NCBI RefSeq assembly: GCF_030704535.1
Contig: NC_081818.1
Coordinates: forward strand, 25,211,001 to 25,275,000
DNA length: 64,000 nt
From: Vitis vinifera
Taxonomy: Eukaryota; Streptophyta; Magnoliopsida; Vitales; Vitaceae
Direction: 5' to 3'
The notes beneath the pieces were generated by a model that ran no database searches, was not told where the DNA came from, and worked only from the letters and a program-made list of their open reading frames with translations. Each line of letters opens with the position of its first letter. The first letter of the stretch is position 1. The position numbers and the translations under genes were made by a program. Shown piece by piece: positions 21,251 to 38,646 of this stretch.

Positions 21251-24200
21251 TCATGCAGCGCCACACTTGCTAAGACAGGCAGTGCCCTCTTCCAAATAGT
21301 CTTGTCTGCTAATCCAAAACTCTGGTGCATCCTACATTGGTTCACCAGCAAAATCAAATAAATGATCAAGCAATTAAAACATCAAAAGGTCGGTTTTCTG
21401 CTGGCCAGACTTGAAAGCAGGGAAGAGAAGATTTAGTACAGCATAAACCCATTCAGTTAAATTATGGAGCAGAAATACAAGCAGTAAAGGTTTGAGCAAA
21501 AGGCACCTTCATAATTCCTGCAAGGACTGCACCTCCAAGGTACACCATATGCTTTCTTCGTGGTGGATCCTCTATCCGCAATCGCAGTTTCTGTTCCTCA
21601 CCAAAGCAAAACATTCAGAAAAAAAATTCAGACAGAAAATTATAGAAGTGAAACAGCGAGAATCAATATATAATCCCAAATTGTACAAGTGAAGCAGCCA
21701 GAATCAATACTTCAAACCAAAGTAAAATCATCAATAATTTATGAAAAAGTTTACTGCTACAGAATGTAGAGATGAACTGTCATTAAGTATGCTAGCCAAC
21801 CATAATAAGCTGCAGCTATGTGTTATCATAAGCCATAGGATCATGTGCTGCAGGCAAGTCCATGAGAAAAAGAAGTCCAGAATTTGGAGGCTTAGGAATC
21901 TGCTGCATGTCTTGACCTCTCAAAAGTTTATCTGAATGGTTAAGGCATGAATCTAGGCATCCACTTACTTATGGACAAAACCAAGATAGTAGTTGGATAC
22001 TCAACTTGAATCATGAGTTAAGCAGGATTTGCAGTGAAGGTGCTAAGATGCATAAATGTTTTTCAATCTTCATCTTATTTATGTTAAGAGGAAAAACAAA
22101 AGTACCTATAGAAAAAGGTAAAAAAATAAAAGTAAAATTCTAGGCAAAGAAGCCCTGTTGCGCTGAATGTCAGAATATCCAAGACGAAGAAGGGAAATAC
22201 CATTTAATTTCTGATGTATTGACAGCATGAAACTTCATTCATGCTTAGAATTCCATGGATGTTTTTTCTATTTCGCTAAGTAACTTACATATCAGGCCAT
22301 GTTAGGTTAGATACAAAGAAAGGTCAACAGTAGAATATAAAAAGTTCATTATTAAACTATATGAAGACGACGAAAATCAAGAATCTGATGCCTATTTACT
22401 TATTTATCTTCCCAAAGCATAGCACAAAGTATTTGGAATTTACCTTCAACCCATCTTTGTTCCCCTTCAAAACTACTTCAAGATAACGATCTAGAATTTC
22501 TTTCTCCAGACTGTAGAAAAACGAATACAACTTTACTAACATCCAATCCATAAATCATGAAAAGCATAGCCATTATTGTAAATGCAGTAATACACCCACA
22601 AGAAATGATGTGTTTGGCTTGGTCAAATATTCATTATCCTTGAATAAGTTGGTCAAATATTCATTATCCATGTATATGTAATAAGTTGCCTCACATATGC
22701 TTGTGTCGTGTATGAAACCAGAACAGAGCAATAAAATATTTGATGCAAAGAGGATGTTAATACACTACCGGCTAGGTAATCCAGGATACATAGTACTTCC
22801 CCCACTTAAAACTATATGCTGGTAAAGCTGCAAAAGACAAAATAGAATAGAGTAAACAAAGAGATACCAACAAATCCACATTGACAAAAATATAGCGAGA
22901 GAATAAAGCATGCACACAGCCACATGGTTAAATAGCCTGCCTCAACTGATGCAGGGGATGTAATCATCAGATCTTCAATTGATGGGACATCTTTACGATG
23001 GTCAACTTAGAAAGTGCACAGGCAAACAATCCTAACCTTTGGTCAATCAACTTCAATATATGCAGGATATATGCAGGCATGCAACATCTAAAAATAAGAC
23101 TGTCAGATCCATTCTACATGCAGGGTAAAGCACATAGATCCACTAAAGAAACCACAGCAGATAAGAAAATACACCAATTTGTGATGGCAGTATCCAAGAT
23201 CTGAAGCCTATACTACTTAGAGGAAGATCGGGATGAAAAAAAATGAAAGAAAGAAAGAAAGAAATCTACCAAAGAAACTGATGGAAATTTAAAGAAAATA
23301 CCAAGGTCAGTCCTTGTATAAGTTTTGTTGGAATGAAATAATAGATTATCTAAAGCATAGTTCCTTTTTCTAACTTTTATCACATTAAAATTCAGTTGAA
23401 ACCAAGAGCCATTCATTCCACAATATTTAAAAATTTAATGATCAATCACAGAAAGACACACAGGAAATATTATTTTTTTTAGAAATGATCTCAGTACCAT
23501 CATACGATTGTCAATATCCATTTCTTGGATACAGCGAAATACCATGTCTGCCATTCCATCACCTTCAACATCTATGAGTTCCTGCAAGAAAAAAGAACAT
23601 CTAAACACCCACAATTCTCTACCTATTCAAAACTATTACTGTGACTGCATGCCTTCATGGTTACAGCCTTACAGGATAAAAATCTGTTAAAGAGCTCCAG
23701 TAACCAGAATTTAAGGGTGAGATGGCTCCAATGAGATTATGAATGCTTTTATCAGAGACTGTAATAACAATAATATTAACATGCACCAGGGTTGCCAACT
23801 TCAAAAAGAATACATAACTATCATAAGTTACAAGTCAAAGCCTTTTATGATGGAAGAACTTTCCTTTTTGATAGGTTGTTCCATAATATTAAAAAAAAAA
23901 AAAAACCTGAGGAATAACATATCAAACAAAAGAATTTTCCTTAGTAAAAACTATCAGGAGTTACTATAGTAATCAGCTTGGTAAGCATGTGTTTGTAGAG
24001 ACCCTTTGATCTACTAATTTGATCTCAGAGTTTCTCTGCCTCAACAATTTAAAATAGGATAATTAGAAAAAATAGCAACAAAAGTGTAAGCTTTTTTCCC
24101 CTTTTCAGGAGCAGAAATAAAAGTGTAACTAGTGATGATACTCATCAACTTTAGCATATTAATTTCATGTTATTGAAAGTGTATAGACAATGTCACTCTG

Positions 24201-26095
24201 CTTCTTGTTAAGGTCACCTCTAGGTTTTATCTATGGTATAACTCATCAAAAAAAAAAAAAAATTACCAGTGGTATAAGCACTGGACTAAACCTAGCCTCA
24301 TCACAACAATGAAGGGTTGGTCAGAAGCAGTTTTTCACTATTGAGCACTATCTAGGGCCATATATCCTGAAAAATGTGTATCAACTGCATTTAATGTAAA
24401 CAATTACTGCCTGCATTTAATGTATTGTAAACATGAAAATTTTGCATACATTCAAGACAAATACAAAAACATTAAATGATTTGCAGTTAGAAAGGCAAGC
24501 TTGGTTTCCTATTCATCAGGCATTTGATATATTTATTTGGTTGCTAAGTCATTGCAGTTTAACAGGATAAACCTAATTTGATGCATATGGTCCATATTAC
24601 TGCTAACATAAGCTCTAATAAATTGTCAGACTAACAGTAATTGCAATAATTGTCATCCTGTAAGATACTCATGCGGTCAGTTTGCACTGTATTGAATGCC
24701 CAACAAAGTAACATAAATGATTATCTCTTAAACAAATAACAACTGAACTATAGAAAAGCATTACAATAACATAAAAAGATGTAGCATATAAAGACAAAGG
24801 AGTATAACAGAAACTATTTTCTTTTTTACTTTTTGATTGCAAACGACAGAAAAACTATTTCCATGATAACCCTCAATAGGATGTGCCATGACATGGGCAG
24901 TTTAGCATTTATGTGATAAACCGCTAATACTAAGATAGACCCAGAAATTGTATAGAATTGGAGCACTTGAAGATAGATTGAATATATAGAACATAGAAGA
25001 ATATATAGAACACAGAAAACCAAGGGAAATTCAAGCTTACTGGAGTAAAAAGTGCTTCAGGGGCTTGAAACCGTTCAGTGCCAACTTTAATGACCCTTCC
25101 ATCTGGCAGCTGATTAAATAACCAATGACTATAAGAAATTAAATGAATAATTATTTATTGAAGCTAAAATGTTTTAAATCCACAATCACCAGTAGAAGAC
25201 TACAATTATGATATTGCTGGTATAATATTCAGCATGGCAAGCATACATGTATCACTACCATAAATAAGCAGATAAAAACATAAATAATCCTAGGAAGTTT
25301 AGGATCAAAGTTTCTTCACTTATGCTATGCCTAAAAGAATGACAAACCAAACTTTCCTCTGAAAAAGACCCTATGAAGATTTATTAGACACTAAAGAATT
25401 AACTTACAGTATAATTTTTAACAAGGATGGTGGTCTCAAGTCCCAATTGGTATTCCCTTTTGTAATCATAACTGCAAGAAACAAGATATATCACACAGTA
25501 ATACAATAACTTCCACGATAGCAGACTAAGATGTCAAGTTCTTTGTTCACCTTATATAGCAGAGCTTCTCTTTGATTTCTCTGACTGTCTCAAAATCAGC
25601 AGTACGATTCATGGCATACCTTTAGAATAGAAAGTTCAGTGTTACAATCAGAAAAGAAATATCATTTGAAGAACATGAATAGTGAAAGTCATATTGAAAC
25701 TAGTAACATATTTTAGCAAAAACATTGTCACTTACCCTCTCCGTGAGAGCAAATCAACAAGATAAGATGTTATGTGCCTGCCAGCGACATTCATTCGCTT
25801 GGTAAGATGAGGGAATGAGTATCCATCGACAACTGGAACCTGGAGGGTATTTTCAAAAGTAATTATACTTAAGGGTTAACCTACAAGTGATACAGTGCAA
25901 CACTAAAAAGTTTTGTGGTGCTAAAAGTTCTTTCATGATTTTTAATGTTCATCTGTCCTGGATTAATCAACTGTAGAACTACCAGTTCTAATGTATGAAA
26001 TGATGCAACATCTTTTCACCCTAATCCATACCCAGCCACCAAACAAGTATATGTTTTTTCTATGAGTCAAAGGAGACAAAAAAAAGTAAAAAATG

Positions 26096-26134
<39 letters not shown>

Positions 26135-29100
26135 GAAATGATGCAACATGTTCACATCGCAATCCATATCCAGCCACCCAAAGACAGGTTGAATTGTCTC
26201 CACAACATAATATAAAAGATATAACAACTTCATCAGATGACTATATTTGAGGTCTCAACTAAAAATGACTACCTATCAACACTGAGGTTTCACAAATACA
26301 AGTTTTCCTTTATTTTGTAAAGATGATTCAACCTCAAGGTTGCCATGCAGAGAAGAATCCAATTTAGAAAACACTACAACCAAATTTGGTTGGCACATTA
26401 AGTAGAATTATTCCATTTTGATCCTAAAAGAATTTGAAAGAAAAATCCCACCTTCTGAAATGGAGCCATAAACAAGTATAGTAGAAGTTTTAAACCATGT
26501 CCTTTCATAAAGGACTGAAAACGAAATTTTGATTCAAATGCTACAGAAAACAATTGAACTTATTCCAAATGCTAAAAGAACGCAATAAAACACTTTCATT
26601 CTTGTGGGACATATCAACCCAAGCAAATAAATTTGGATCCCAAAGAAAAACAACTAAAAATTATTATGGTACGTCTCATTTAGAAATGGTTCTTGCATAA
26701 TTTACCACATGAGTGACACCATCACCAGAGTCGATAACTAGTCCAGTCAGCAAACCTGAGTAAAGTCAAGGTAATGTTGAAGAAAAATCAATCTTATATT
26801 GGATCAAGATACTTGCGCATTTAAATTTAATAACAACAATAGCAATAGCAATAGCAATAGTCATCATAATGAAGATGATGATTATTTTCAAAATAGGATT
26901 CAAAAAAGCTATTACAGGTGATTTCACTGTTCATGGCTATAGTTTCAAATAGAACTTTTATAGTGCCTTAGTAAAAGATCCATGTGATATTTGTGAGAAA
27001 TGAAATTTTGAACTTTTGACCTTGAATCTTCTTTATAAGCACCTTGAGCATACAATGTTAAAACAGCTTGGATTTGAATGAACACACCAGCAAAGTTGTA
27101 TTTCTCAAACATGGTCTCAACCTGTAATGTCAAGTCAAACTCAAACTTAAAGGGACAAAATATATAGTAATTGAAAATAGCAGTCATAATTTGGGACACA
27201 TTATAACAAAATTATTTTTGAAGTGGATCACAAACCATTCTTTCACGGTTTTTTGAGGGGTTAAGGGGCGGGTCTGTGAGTAAAATCTTGCATTCTGTTG
27301 GATCTATCTGTTGAAAGAAAATGTGAAATAAAGTCAGTTATGTTCGGATGAAATGTGTATGTGGTTGCATAGAATTGAAGTGGAGGCCCACTATCTAAAT
27401 CAACTTCTGGTGCTCTACATTCCAATAATTTGACATAAAATTTAAATTCAATGGTCCATAAATCCACAAAAACTAATTCATAGGCTATGTTTGGTTCCCG
27501 GAAAATTTGAGGAAAAATGCGAGGGAAAGAAAATACAAAGGAAAAGTAGAAGGAAAGAAAAAGTGAAGGAAAATAAAAAAATAGATTAAAAGTTGATAAA
27601 TTATTTTTTTTGTTACTTCAAACTCATTTTATTTATTTTAACTCATCAATATAAAGATTAAATAATTTAAAAATACATAAGTTTTTAATTAGTTTTAATT
27701 ATATTTGATTTTCTTTGATATTTTTCATAGGACAACCAAACATGAGAAAATCATTTTCCTTAACATTTTTTTTCTTTCCTTTGTACTTTCCGGGAACCAA
27801 ACATAGCCATATGGAAAGTGAATTTTTCAAATTCCATAGAACAAGTACAATCAATGCAACCATACACATCCTACAGAAAAGGAATGAACACTTAATTATC
27901 AGTTGGCATAGAAATCAGCAGCCCTTGAAAAGTACCTTCAATTCTTTGAAAAATGCATGGTCCCAGATGTGACCCATATCATCCCAGTTTTGCACAATAC
28001 CATTGTTAACAGGATAAGATATATCCAGTTGATGCCGCAACTCTGCACAACCTTCTCCTACGATAATATCCTATACGAATGAGAAATAAAGAACAGCCCC
28101 TCAAATTCAAGAACCAAGTTATAAAGATGGAATGTTAAGCTATGTAGCTCAAGACCAGGATGCCTGAGCCCCCAATATAATGCCCATAAAGAAACTTGAC
28201 ATAACATCTATGTCAGGTAAAATAAATGCTAAGCTTTCAGAGATGTACTAACTTCTCTTATTACTCCATGCTATGATATTAGTAAATGTTGGCTATATGT
28301 ACATAACTGAAGTTGTTCAGATGAGACTGCAAATAATCACGGTTGCAGATAAATTTAATTGTCCCCTGGGTAAGAGCTCATATAAAACTTTTGCAATGCC
28401 GATGGGGATATGCAAATGAACAGAGAGGCTCGTTAACTAGGAGACAAAATGCAAAATTTCTTGGTAGATGAAAATGTTCACCTTGAGCTGCTGTTCCATG
28501 AGTGATTCTTCATATCTTAGCAGGGGCCTGCCTACCACACAAGGGAACACAGAGGTAGGGAAGTTCTCGCCAGCAAAACCACATTTGACGTACTGCATGC
28601 AATAAATCCAGTTTCAGATACCAATAAATAAATAAATAAATATAGATATTTTCAAGACATGCACCTAAGTTGAATGGCTCAATTGTCGTTTATTTATGTA
28701 TGAATCCATGATTGAAAATGAGAACCCTCCTCACAAGACGAAGCACAAAAAAAAAAAAAAGGAATTTTATGAAATAGACGATAGAATTAGAATTTTACAT
28801 TCAAATCTTACATAGAACACAATTGAGCCAACAACATTGTATGTGTGCAACTCAACGGAAACATAACCCAAAACTCAAGAGTTTCTGGAATTCAACCACA
28901 TCAGATTATTGATCGCAATCAGCAGATCTTATGGTCAAACGGTTAAATCCGATTCCCAAACAGAGGCTATTCATACGAAACAAAATCAAAAGATTAAAGA
29001 CCTCAAGTGTTTTCTGAACTCAAAATCACCAATTACTCGATTAAACCCCAAATTTTGCAAAGATTTACTTGGCAAAGTCATTGGATTCGAATAATTAGCG

Positions 29101-29257
29101 GATCGACCGGAGAAATGTAAAATAAAAATGGCCTTCAAAATTTGAACGAAGCACAAAAGAGAAAATTGTAGCAGAAAATAAAATTAAAAAGAAAAAATGG
29201 TGAGAGAGGAGCTACTCCGGTGCCATTGTCGCAGACGACGACGTTTCGGTTGTCCAT
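21251..29257 (-). CDS. ARP2: Actin-related protein 2 (ARP2/3 complex subunit)
   Basis: Fifteen coding exons, each with GT-AG borders: 29257-29216, 28592-28482, 28070-27936, 27307-27236, 27121-27043, 26755-26706, 25839-25736, 25619-25551, 25471-25408, 25109-25041, 23581-23498, 22827-22769, 22510-22444, 21590-21507, 21331-21251. Together they are 1170 bp and encode 389 aa, the same as the Arabidopsis protein. The actin fold is clear: phosphate-1 loop [18 protein letters not shown] (residues 7-24), phosphate-2 loop [11 protein letters not shown], adenosine-region [11 protein letters not shown], and [16 protein letters not shown] near the end. ARP2 with ARP3 forms the template for branched actin filaments and is activated by the SCAR/WAVE complex; in plants it shapes trichomes and pavement cells. 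The frame is intact. Intron 3 holds a MITE, and another intron a (GA)n repeat. Confidence 0.97.
26101..26132. repeat. (AG)n microsatellite in an ARP2 intron
   Basis: Sixteen AG units within the intron between exons 6 and 7 of ARP2. Confidence 0.95.
27483..27808. mobile_element. MITE copy A in ARP2 intron 3
   Basis: 326-bp element without coding capacity. Its ends are inverted repeats: GGCTATGTTTGGTTCCCGGAAA on the left and the matching inverse ending in CCAAACATAGCC on the right. It is flanked by ATA on both sides (27480-27482 and 27809-27811). The interior is AT-rich. A second member in opposite orientation lies at 38647-38959. A 3-bp duplication and TIRs of this type suggest a PIF/Harbinger (Tourist-like) origin. 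Confidence 0.88.
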
Positions 29258-32200
29258 TTACTCCAAAGGTTGCGGAGCAGAGAGTTGTTTCCCCTACCAC
29301 CTTCGTCGAAGACTTGAACCAGGAGACGCTTGCAAATAAAGCAAGCGATTCCAAGGCAACTCTGCTGATGGCGATGCTATTGGGCTTAGGTTCTTCGCTC
29401 CCTCCAGCCCACGCCTAACTACCAAGATTCAAGGAGTCAAATCAGCATATGTTTTGTAAAGCTCTTATAGTATTTAAAGCCCTACGCTTATGCTTGATTC
29501 CTTATCCCTTGATTTTTAGATTCAGTTTTCCGAATTTTATTTTATTTTATTTAAAAAAAAAAAAAAAAAAAAAGCCATGTAAGGGAATACTTTAAAATAA
29601 ATAAATAAATAAATGGGATCCTCTACCTTTGAATGCAATCAATAATTTATTTATTTATGTAATCGGGAGTAACTAATTAGGTTTACAATGAAAACTATAA
29701 AGTGATCGCAAAGTATGTCACGGTTTGATTGATCATCTTCTTCCTATTCAAGTTGGGTTGATCTTAACAAAAACGATTTATTTAATTTTATGAATGATTC
29801 GCTAAAGAATAACCGTTTTGTTTTTATAGATTTGTTCAAAATCATTTGAATTTTGTTGTATTCTAATAAAAATCTTTTTTTTACACAATGAAAATTTATA
29901 TTTTCAAATAATATTAGGGGGATTTGCGATCACTCTTGAACCCCACTATTGAATCTAATGAGCTAAAATTAAAGAGTTTTAAGAGGTGGAATAGAATAAC
30001 TTGATTGAAGGTTAATGATCATAGGTTTGTAATGCATGTATATCCCATAATAAGGTCTTATTTTTCTATACTTTTGGGGTCGATGACTATTCATGATTAT
30101 TAGCAATACACCTAAGATATATATGGTGGAATAAAATAGATTCATTTTTCAAATCTTGTTTCGATTTAGAGGAGTCATATGAAGAACAAGTTCAAAATCA
30201 TAGTCAATTCTTGTTAAATCTTGGTATAAACCAGTTGACCAAAATGAGAATCCCAAATTGCACGAGCAATACATTTTACATGTAAAAGATCTTATATCCA
30301 AAATTCAAAATTTTCTTGCCAAGCTACATGAATCAAATTTCTAGAAGTTTATTAAAAAATGATTGGTGATGCCTAAAATGAGAGGCAAAAACATGACAAC
30401 AATATGATAATGTGATATAATGACATTATTGCAATTGTTATTGATTAAGGACCCCCTAAGGAACTCTGAATTTTTTCCTCTTTCCATTGTCATGTCTTAC
30501 ATAATGAATCTAATCTTTGATAAGTATAGTAATAATATTATTAAGAGATTGACTAAAATTCCATTATGGCCCAACTGTAACTTAATGTTCATTATCTAAA
30601 CTAGTCCTCATGTTCCTCATATGAATCTCTTATTTGTTGAGAGCGTTGCCTAAAGGTAGTGTATAACTCATGATTGTATTATGTTTTTTTTTTTTTTAAT
30701 TCCCCTCGTTTCAAAACACAACAATTGACTTAAAAAAGATTTTATCATAAACTATTTATTTTCTATCAGTTCCTATAGACTGATCATAAGTTGAAATATA
30801 GTTAGAGTTCTTTTGTGTCTTAAACCAATACGAAATACAATTTACCTATATTTCTTTTTTATATAATTCATAGAATACGGTTGAAGCTAAGGATACTTGA
30901 GACCTTCACTTTGGTAGGCATAACTCTTCACTCTTTAAAAAGGTTTTCATAAGCATGGTGTACTCATGTCTCTTCCCCTAAAGAAGCTCATGTAAAAAAA
31001 AAAAAAAAATCATATTCTAAGGCATGGTTTCAAACAAAAAAGATTTAAAAAAAAATAAAAATCAAACTCCTTATAGAAGCTTGGTTTGTTGGCCTTTTGT
31101 GAACCGAACTCTTTACATTTAGATTTCCCCCAAGATTTTGCTTCTTCAAGTCTTAGTTTCGGTAAATGTCAATTAATGCAAAAGGTTCTTGTATGCTTCT
31201 AGCTGAAATCTTATTAAAAATAGGAGCCTATGGTTTGATTCAAATCAATATCCATTATTACCACATGTTCATTTTATATTTTTCTCCTTGGTTGATGGTA
31301 GTAGGCACAATGCAAATAATCTATGTAGTTTCAATATCTTTTAGTCAATGTAATTTAAAAAATAAATAAATAACCTATTCTTTTGTATCTCTCAATCTAC
31401 TATTTTGAGATTTTGAAAATAATAATAATAATAATAACAATAATAATAATAATAAATCAAGTTAGATTATTTTGATAACGTCAACTTGCATGAATAAGGG
31501 CTTACTCATGTAAGTGCACATGCTTACTTTGACTACACAGACAATGCTCGTGCAAGGAGTTGGAAGTTAATTGATACACAATTTTGCCTACTTTATGTAG
31601 ACCTGTATGTCTCTACCACATTCAAATTTGGCATGGTAGAGTACCACTAATACACCACCATATGTAGTAAATGATTCTCCACTCACATGACTACACATGT
31701 CTTGTGATGTTATGTATGTACACTGATGCACCACATGTTAAACTAGAAAGTAAACTTGGCATGAGTGTTTACCTCCACCTTAATGGATGTCCATTTGTGG
31801 CGATTTCTAAAGGAGTGTATCATCACATTCTAATTAGAAGATACTAATTAAGACATCATTCTTTTGCCTACATGAGAAAGGGAGGGGTGGCCGTTTTAAG
31901 CTCATAAAGATGATCCCACAAGGTTGGTTTATCTAGATCCCATAAGATGATTTCAACATGCAAGATTGATGTAAGATTGCTCCCTAGAAGGTAGTGTTAA
32001 CTTAACCCTTTGTATGGGTGGTGTCAATACACACCTTTTTTACTTCATGAAAGGTAGGGGGTACATTGTTTAAGTTTGCATCACCCCGTGGCCTCTCCAC
32101 TTAGTCTCCCCGTTTTCTCAAAGACATCCCACTTAAGGCATGGTACCCTAATGCTATTACACCATCCGAGTTAGAAGAAGGGTTTAAAAGGTTCTACATG

Positions 32201-32407
32201 GATCCGGTACACCTCATAGGTGGGTTTAGCCCTCTCACCATTAAGTTCATAAGATAAACTAAGTCTCAATTTAATAAATAGAGTTGGAGGCTTTGTCGAG
32301 ATGGGATAAATTGCATATGCATTAAACCCTTTTTTACTCAATTGAGACGAAGGAGACATGTCGCTATTAAGGAACCCATTTCCATCTAATGTCGCATGAT
32401 ATTATAA
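29258..32407. other. ARP2 promoter and long AT-rich spacer
   Basis: The first ~200 bp is the GC-richer ARP2 promoter and 5' leader. Beyond about 29500 the DNA is AT-rich with homopolymer runs (poly(A) at about 29551-29572) and a trinucleotide repeat at 31418-31455. I see no gene, RNA or recognisable transposon domain. Confidence 0.6.
31418..31455. repeat. (AAT)n microsatellite
   Basis: About twelve AAT units with one AAC interruption. Confidence 0.95.
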
Positions 32408-32616
32408 GGATTAATTTCATTCATCTCCCCAGAGGTTTTAACTAATTACATTTGGTCCTCAAAATTTCATCAAATACCTCTTTTATTTTAAGTGAAATGA
32501 TAAATGAGTGAAAGTAATAAATGAAAAAGATAAAGAAAATATTTGACGAAATTTCAAATCAATGAGGTATTAGGCGTATTCAACCAAAACTTTAAGAGAT
32601 GCGAACGAAATTAATC
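32408..32616. mobile_element. Fold-back (long inverted repeat) element
   Basis: The left arm begins GGATTAATTTCATTCATCTC and contains AAAATTTCATCAAATAC. The right arm, read in reverse complement, begins GATTAATTTCGTTCGCATCTC and contains GAAATTTCGTCAAATAT. Arms of roughly 80 bp separated by a short loop would form a long hairpin. No protein is encoded. Stowaway-like or fold-back MITE is the likely class. Confidence 0.6.
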
Positions 32617-32772
32617 TAGTATTATAAGTATATAAATTTAATACAAGAGTTGATTAATATGAATTTATGAAGGTCTTTTATTGGTTAGGCTTAACAACTA
32701 ATAAGGTTTAAATTTGAGTCTCTAAATAACTAATTCATAGGTTCATTTATTCAGAAAAAAGAGAAGGACTAA

Positions 32773-33050
32773 GGTGGTGTTTGTTTTTTTACTTAATTCT
32801 AAATAAAACCTTAATACTTAATAGTATTAAATATTAGGTTGTTTGTTTTTGTAGTATTTTATTTTTATTAAATATTAAAAAGTAAAAAATACCATTGTGT
32901 TATTTTTTCTATTTAAAAAAAGCCACATATTTTGGCTTTTTTTATTTAGTAAAAAGTTTATAATAAGTCATGAAAAAGTAAAAAAAACAAACAACCTAAA
33001 TTCTAAAACTAAATGGTTTTCAGCAAAAAGCCAAAAAAACAAACACCACC
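32773..33050. mobile_element. Tourist-like MITE copy C
   Basis: 278 bp with terminal inverted repeats GGTGGTGTTTGTTTTTTT and AAAAAAACAAACACCACC, flanked by TAA on both sides (32770-32772 and 33051-33053). A diverged relative lies inverted at 37660-37936. Confidence 0.88.
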
Positions 33051-33472
33051 TAAGACTACTCTTGACATAAGATCCTTAAGAGACCTTTCCAAAGGCCCTC
33101 TTAAAGTGCTCCATGGCGTTTCATCCTAATTAGGGACCAATATCATTCACTTCTCCCACCCCTCCTCTTAATTTTTTTTCTACTAAGCTATTGACGCCTC
33201 ATTTTCCCCATAGCTTATCTCATATGGTACTAAGACCTTACCATCAACATTCTTTAAGGGAATTTAGGTGGTAAATCTCTATTAGGATTATAAGATTATC
33301 CAAAGAACTCGTTTAATCATATAATAAGGAAAATATGTAAGAGTAATAGAGTCCACACCACATATAAACATACCTAGACTTCATACATACAAAATTTTTG
33401 ACTTATTTTAATTTTTTCACAAAATAAATATAACAAGAAAGAAGTATCTCTCAGACATATAGAAAATATTTA

Positions 33473-33597
33473 GAATCCGTTTAGTAGTGATTTTAAGAAG
33501 CACATCTAACATTTTTAGTATTTGAAAATTTTTATATTTCAAGTATTAGAATGGTTAAAAATATTTTTTAAAATCACTGTCACTCTTAATATATCAC
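33473..33597. mobile_element. Degenerate short MITE-like repeat
   Basis: The ends AATCCGTTTAGTAGTGATTTTAAGAAG and TTTTAAAATCACTGTCACTC are imperfect inverses, resembling a common grape MITE with a GTTTGGTAGTGATTTTAA terminus. Imperfect arms and no clear target duplication, so this is tentative. Confidence 0.4.
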
Positions 33598-33783
33598 TTA
33601 ACCTTTCAAATTTGTTACATATATATACATAGTGAGTAAATAAAATATCTTACTTCATTCCTGGCGTTAATTATAATCATATTGAGATGAGGAATATTCT
33701 ACAAGCCAAAATGGTGCGTTTTGGGATTCATAAAAGAGCGCAGGAGGACTAGAACGACGTCGTTCCACTGTTTACAACATCCA

Positions 33784-33790
33784 CTATATA
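33784..33790 (+). promoter_or_regulatory. Putative TATA box of the eL8 gene
   Basis: CTATATA about 90 bp upstream of the start codon at 33875, in a locally GC-richer promoter. Confidence 0.5.
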
Positions 33791-33830
33791 GTCCCCAACT
33801 CGCTATATCGTGTGGGGGACGGCTGGTTTA

Positions 33831-33843
33831 GGTTTTAGGGTTT
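33831..33843 (+). promoter_or_regulatory. telo-box in the eL8 leader
   Basis: GGTTTTAGGGTTT, whose inverse contains AAACCCTAA-like telo-box sequence, sits 32 bp before the ATG. Such boxes near the transcription start are characteristic of plant ribosomal-protein genes and support growth-linked expression. Confidence 0.65.
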
Positions 33844-33874
33844 CTCCTTCGCCGTTCGCTAACCCTTATCACAG

Positions 33875-37066
<3,192 letters not shown>

Positions 37067-37659
37067 GAGGCAGTGCCCTGTATTGCTGTTTACTTAGAAT
37101 ATGAGAGTTTTGATGGTTTATTTGTAGAATTTTGGTTATTTCAATTCATTTGGATTTTAACTGCGAGGTTCTGTTTTTTGGAAAAGGCGGATAATGGTCT
37201 TGCTCACTCTTTGAACTTGCATCTGTCTTGTTATATCTGTTTGGGCTAAACTTATATGGCGGTGCTCTATTTGGAAGAATTACCTAGAAAATCTCATCAA
37301 TGGCTGATGACACTGTGTTATGAAGTGGGGAACTTTTGCCCCATAGCTCCGGAGTAGCTCGTGATCACATACTATCAGTCCGTAGATAATGTTGCAGTGA
37401 ATGGGTTATGGTTATGAGAAATTATTTGAGTGATTTTAGTATTTTGTTTTTCAACACTACTAAGTTAAAAATGTCTCTAGCCTCTCCATCAGAATTGATT
37501 TTCTTTGAGCTATAACAGTTGTGTTTTCAGAGTGAATTTATAGGAATCTTCCATTTGGCAATGACATTGTTGATTGGGCCATCCTTTGCAACCAATATAA
37601 TCCAATTTGGATCTGAATCCTGTCCCTTTTTTCCTTTTACTTTTATTTTGTATGATTAA

Positions 37660-37936
37660 GAGGATGTATGTATTTTTAGCTTTTTATTGAAAGTAATTTG
37701 TTTTTAAACTTTAAATCTTTTGTTTTTTTTTATTTTTTCATGACTTATTATAAATTTTTAATTTGAATATAAAAAATCAAAATATTTGATTTTTTCTAAA
37801 TAAAAAAAGTAATATACTGATTTTTTTTATCTATGTTCAATATAAATAAAATATTATAAAAATAATTAATTTAATATTTAACACTATTAAGCATTAGAGT
37901 TTTATTTAAAATTAACTAAAAAAAACAAACACCATC
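37660..37936. mobile_element. Diverged MITE copy D (relative of copy C, inverted)
   Basis: The right end reads AAAAAAACAAACACCATC and the left end GAGGATGTATGTATTTTT, degraded forms of the copy C termini. The interior matches copy C in reverse orientation (for example TTTTCATGACTTATTATAAA). Target duplication has decayed (TAA against TCA). Confidence 0.65.
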
Positions 37937-38646
37937 TCAATGTGGTCTATGTTATTATAATGATAACTATGGTATTTGTTATCATAATGATAAATATGGT
38001 ATATGGTATATGTTATGTTATGATAATGATAGTATTATTAATTTTACTTTATTAGGTGCTATTATTATGTTACAATTGTTAATTATTATTATTATTATTT
38101 TAATTTTTAAATGGTAACATGTTTATAATTAATCAACTACTCTAAATTAGCCTCTAATATAAAAAAATATCCACTTATAATTATCACAAAAAATATGTAT
38201 ACATTATTTCTAAAATAATATTTGATTTCAATATATGCATGTTAATATTTGATTTATAATATTAAATTCCTTTTATACTTTGGTTCCACAAAATTATTTA
38301 TGTGATTTTATTTGTTCTTAATTCTTTAGAAAATTGTGTTCATTTCTTTTTGAGAAAATTTTGAAAACACATTTTTTTTCTATTTTTTGGGCTTAATTTT
38401 TTTTAAATTAAAATGAAAATATCAATAAATTATTTTTATATATTTCTTCATACTAATTTTTTTTAATTCATTTATATAAAAATTAGATAGTTTAAAAAAT
38501 ATATAAATTTTTATTTGATTTTTTTTTTTCATTTTTTAAAAATAAAATCAGATAATTTATTTTTTCCTACTCTCTAATATAAGGTTTTTATTTTCTTTCG
38601 TTGGAGGTATGATTAAAAGAGCTACTTCTATTTTTTCCTACTCTAA

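Noticed and set aside
29197-29418. Plus-strand open stretch over the ARP2 first exon
   Set aside because: It is antisense to the ARP2 start and 5' leader; no homology.
37281-37420. Possible box C/D snoRNA (TGATGA-like word) downstream of eL8
   Set aside because: No paired box D at a suitable distance and no terminal stem; I cannot support an RNA gene.
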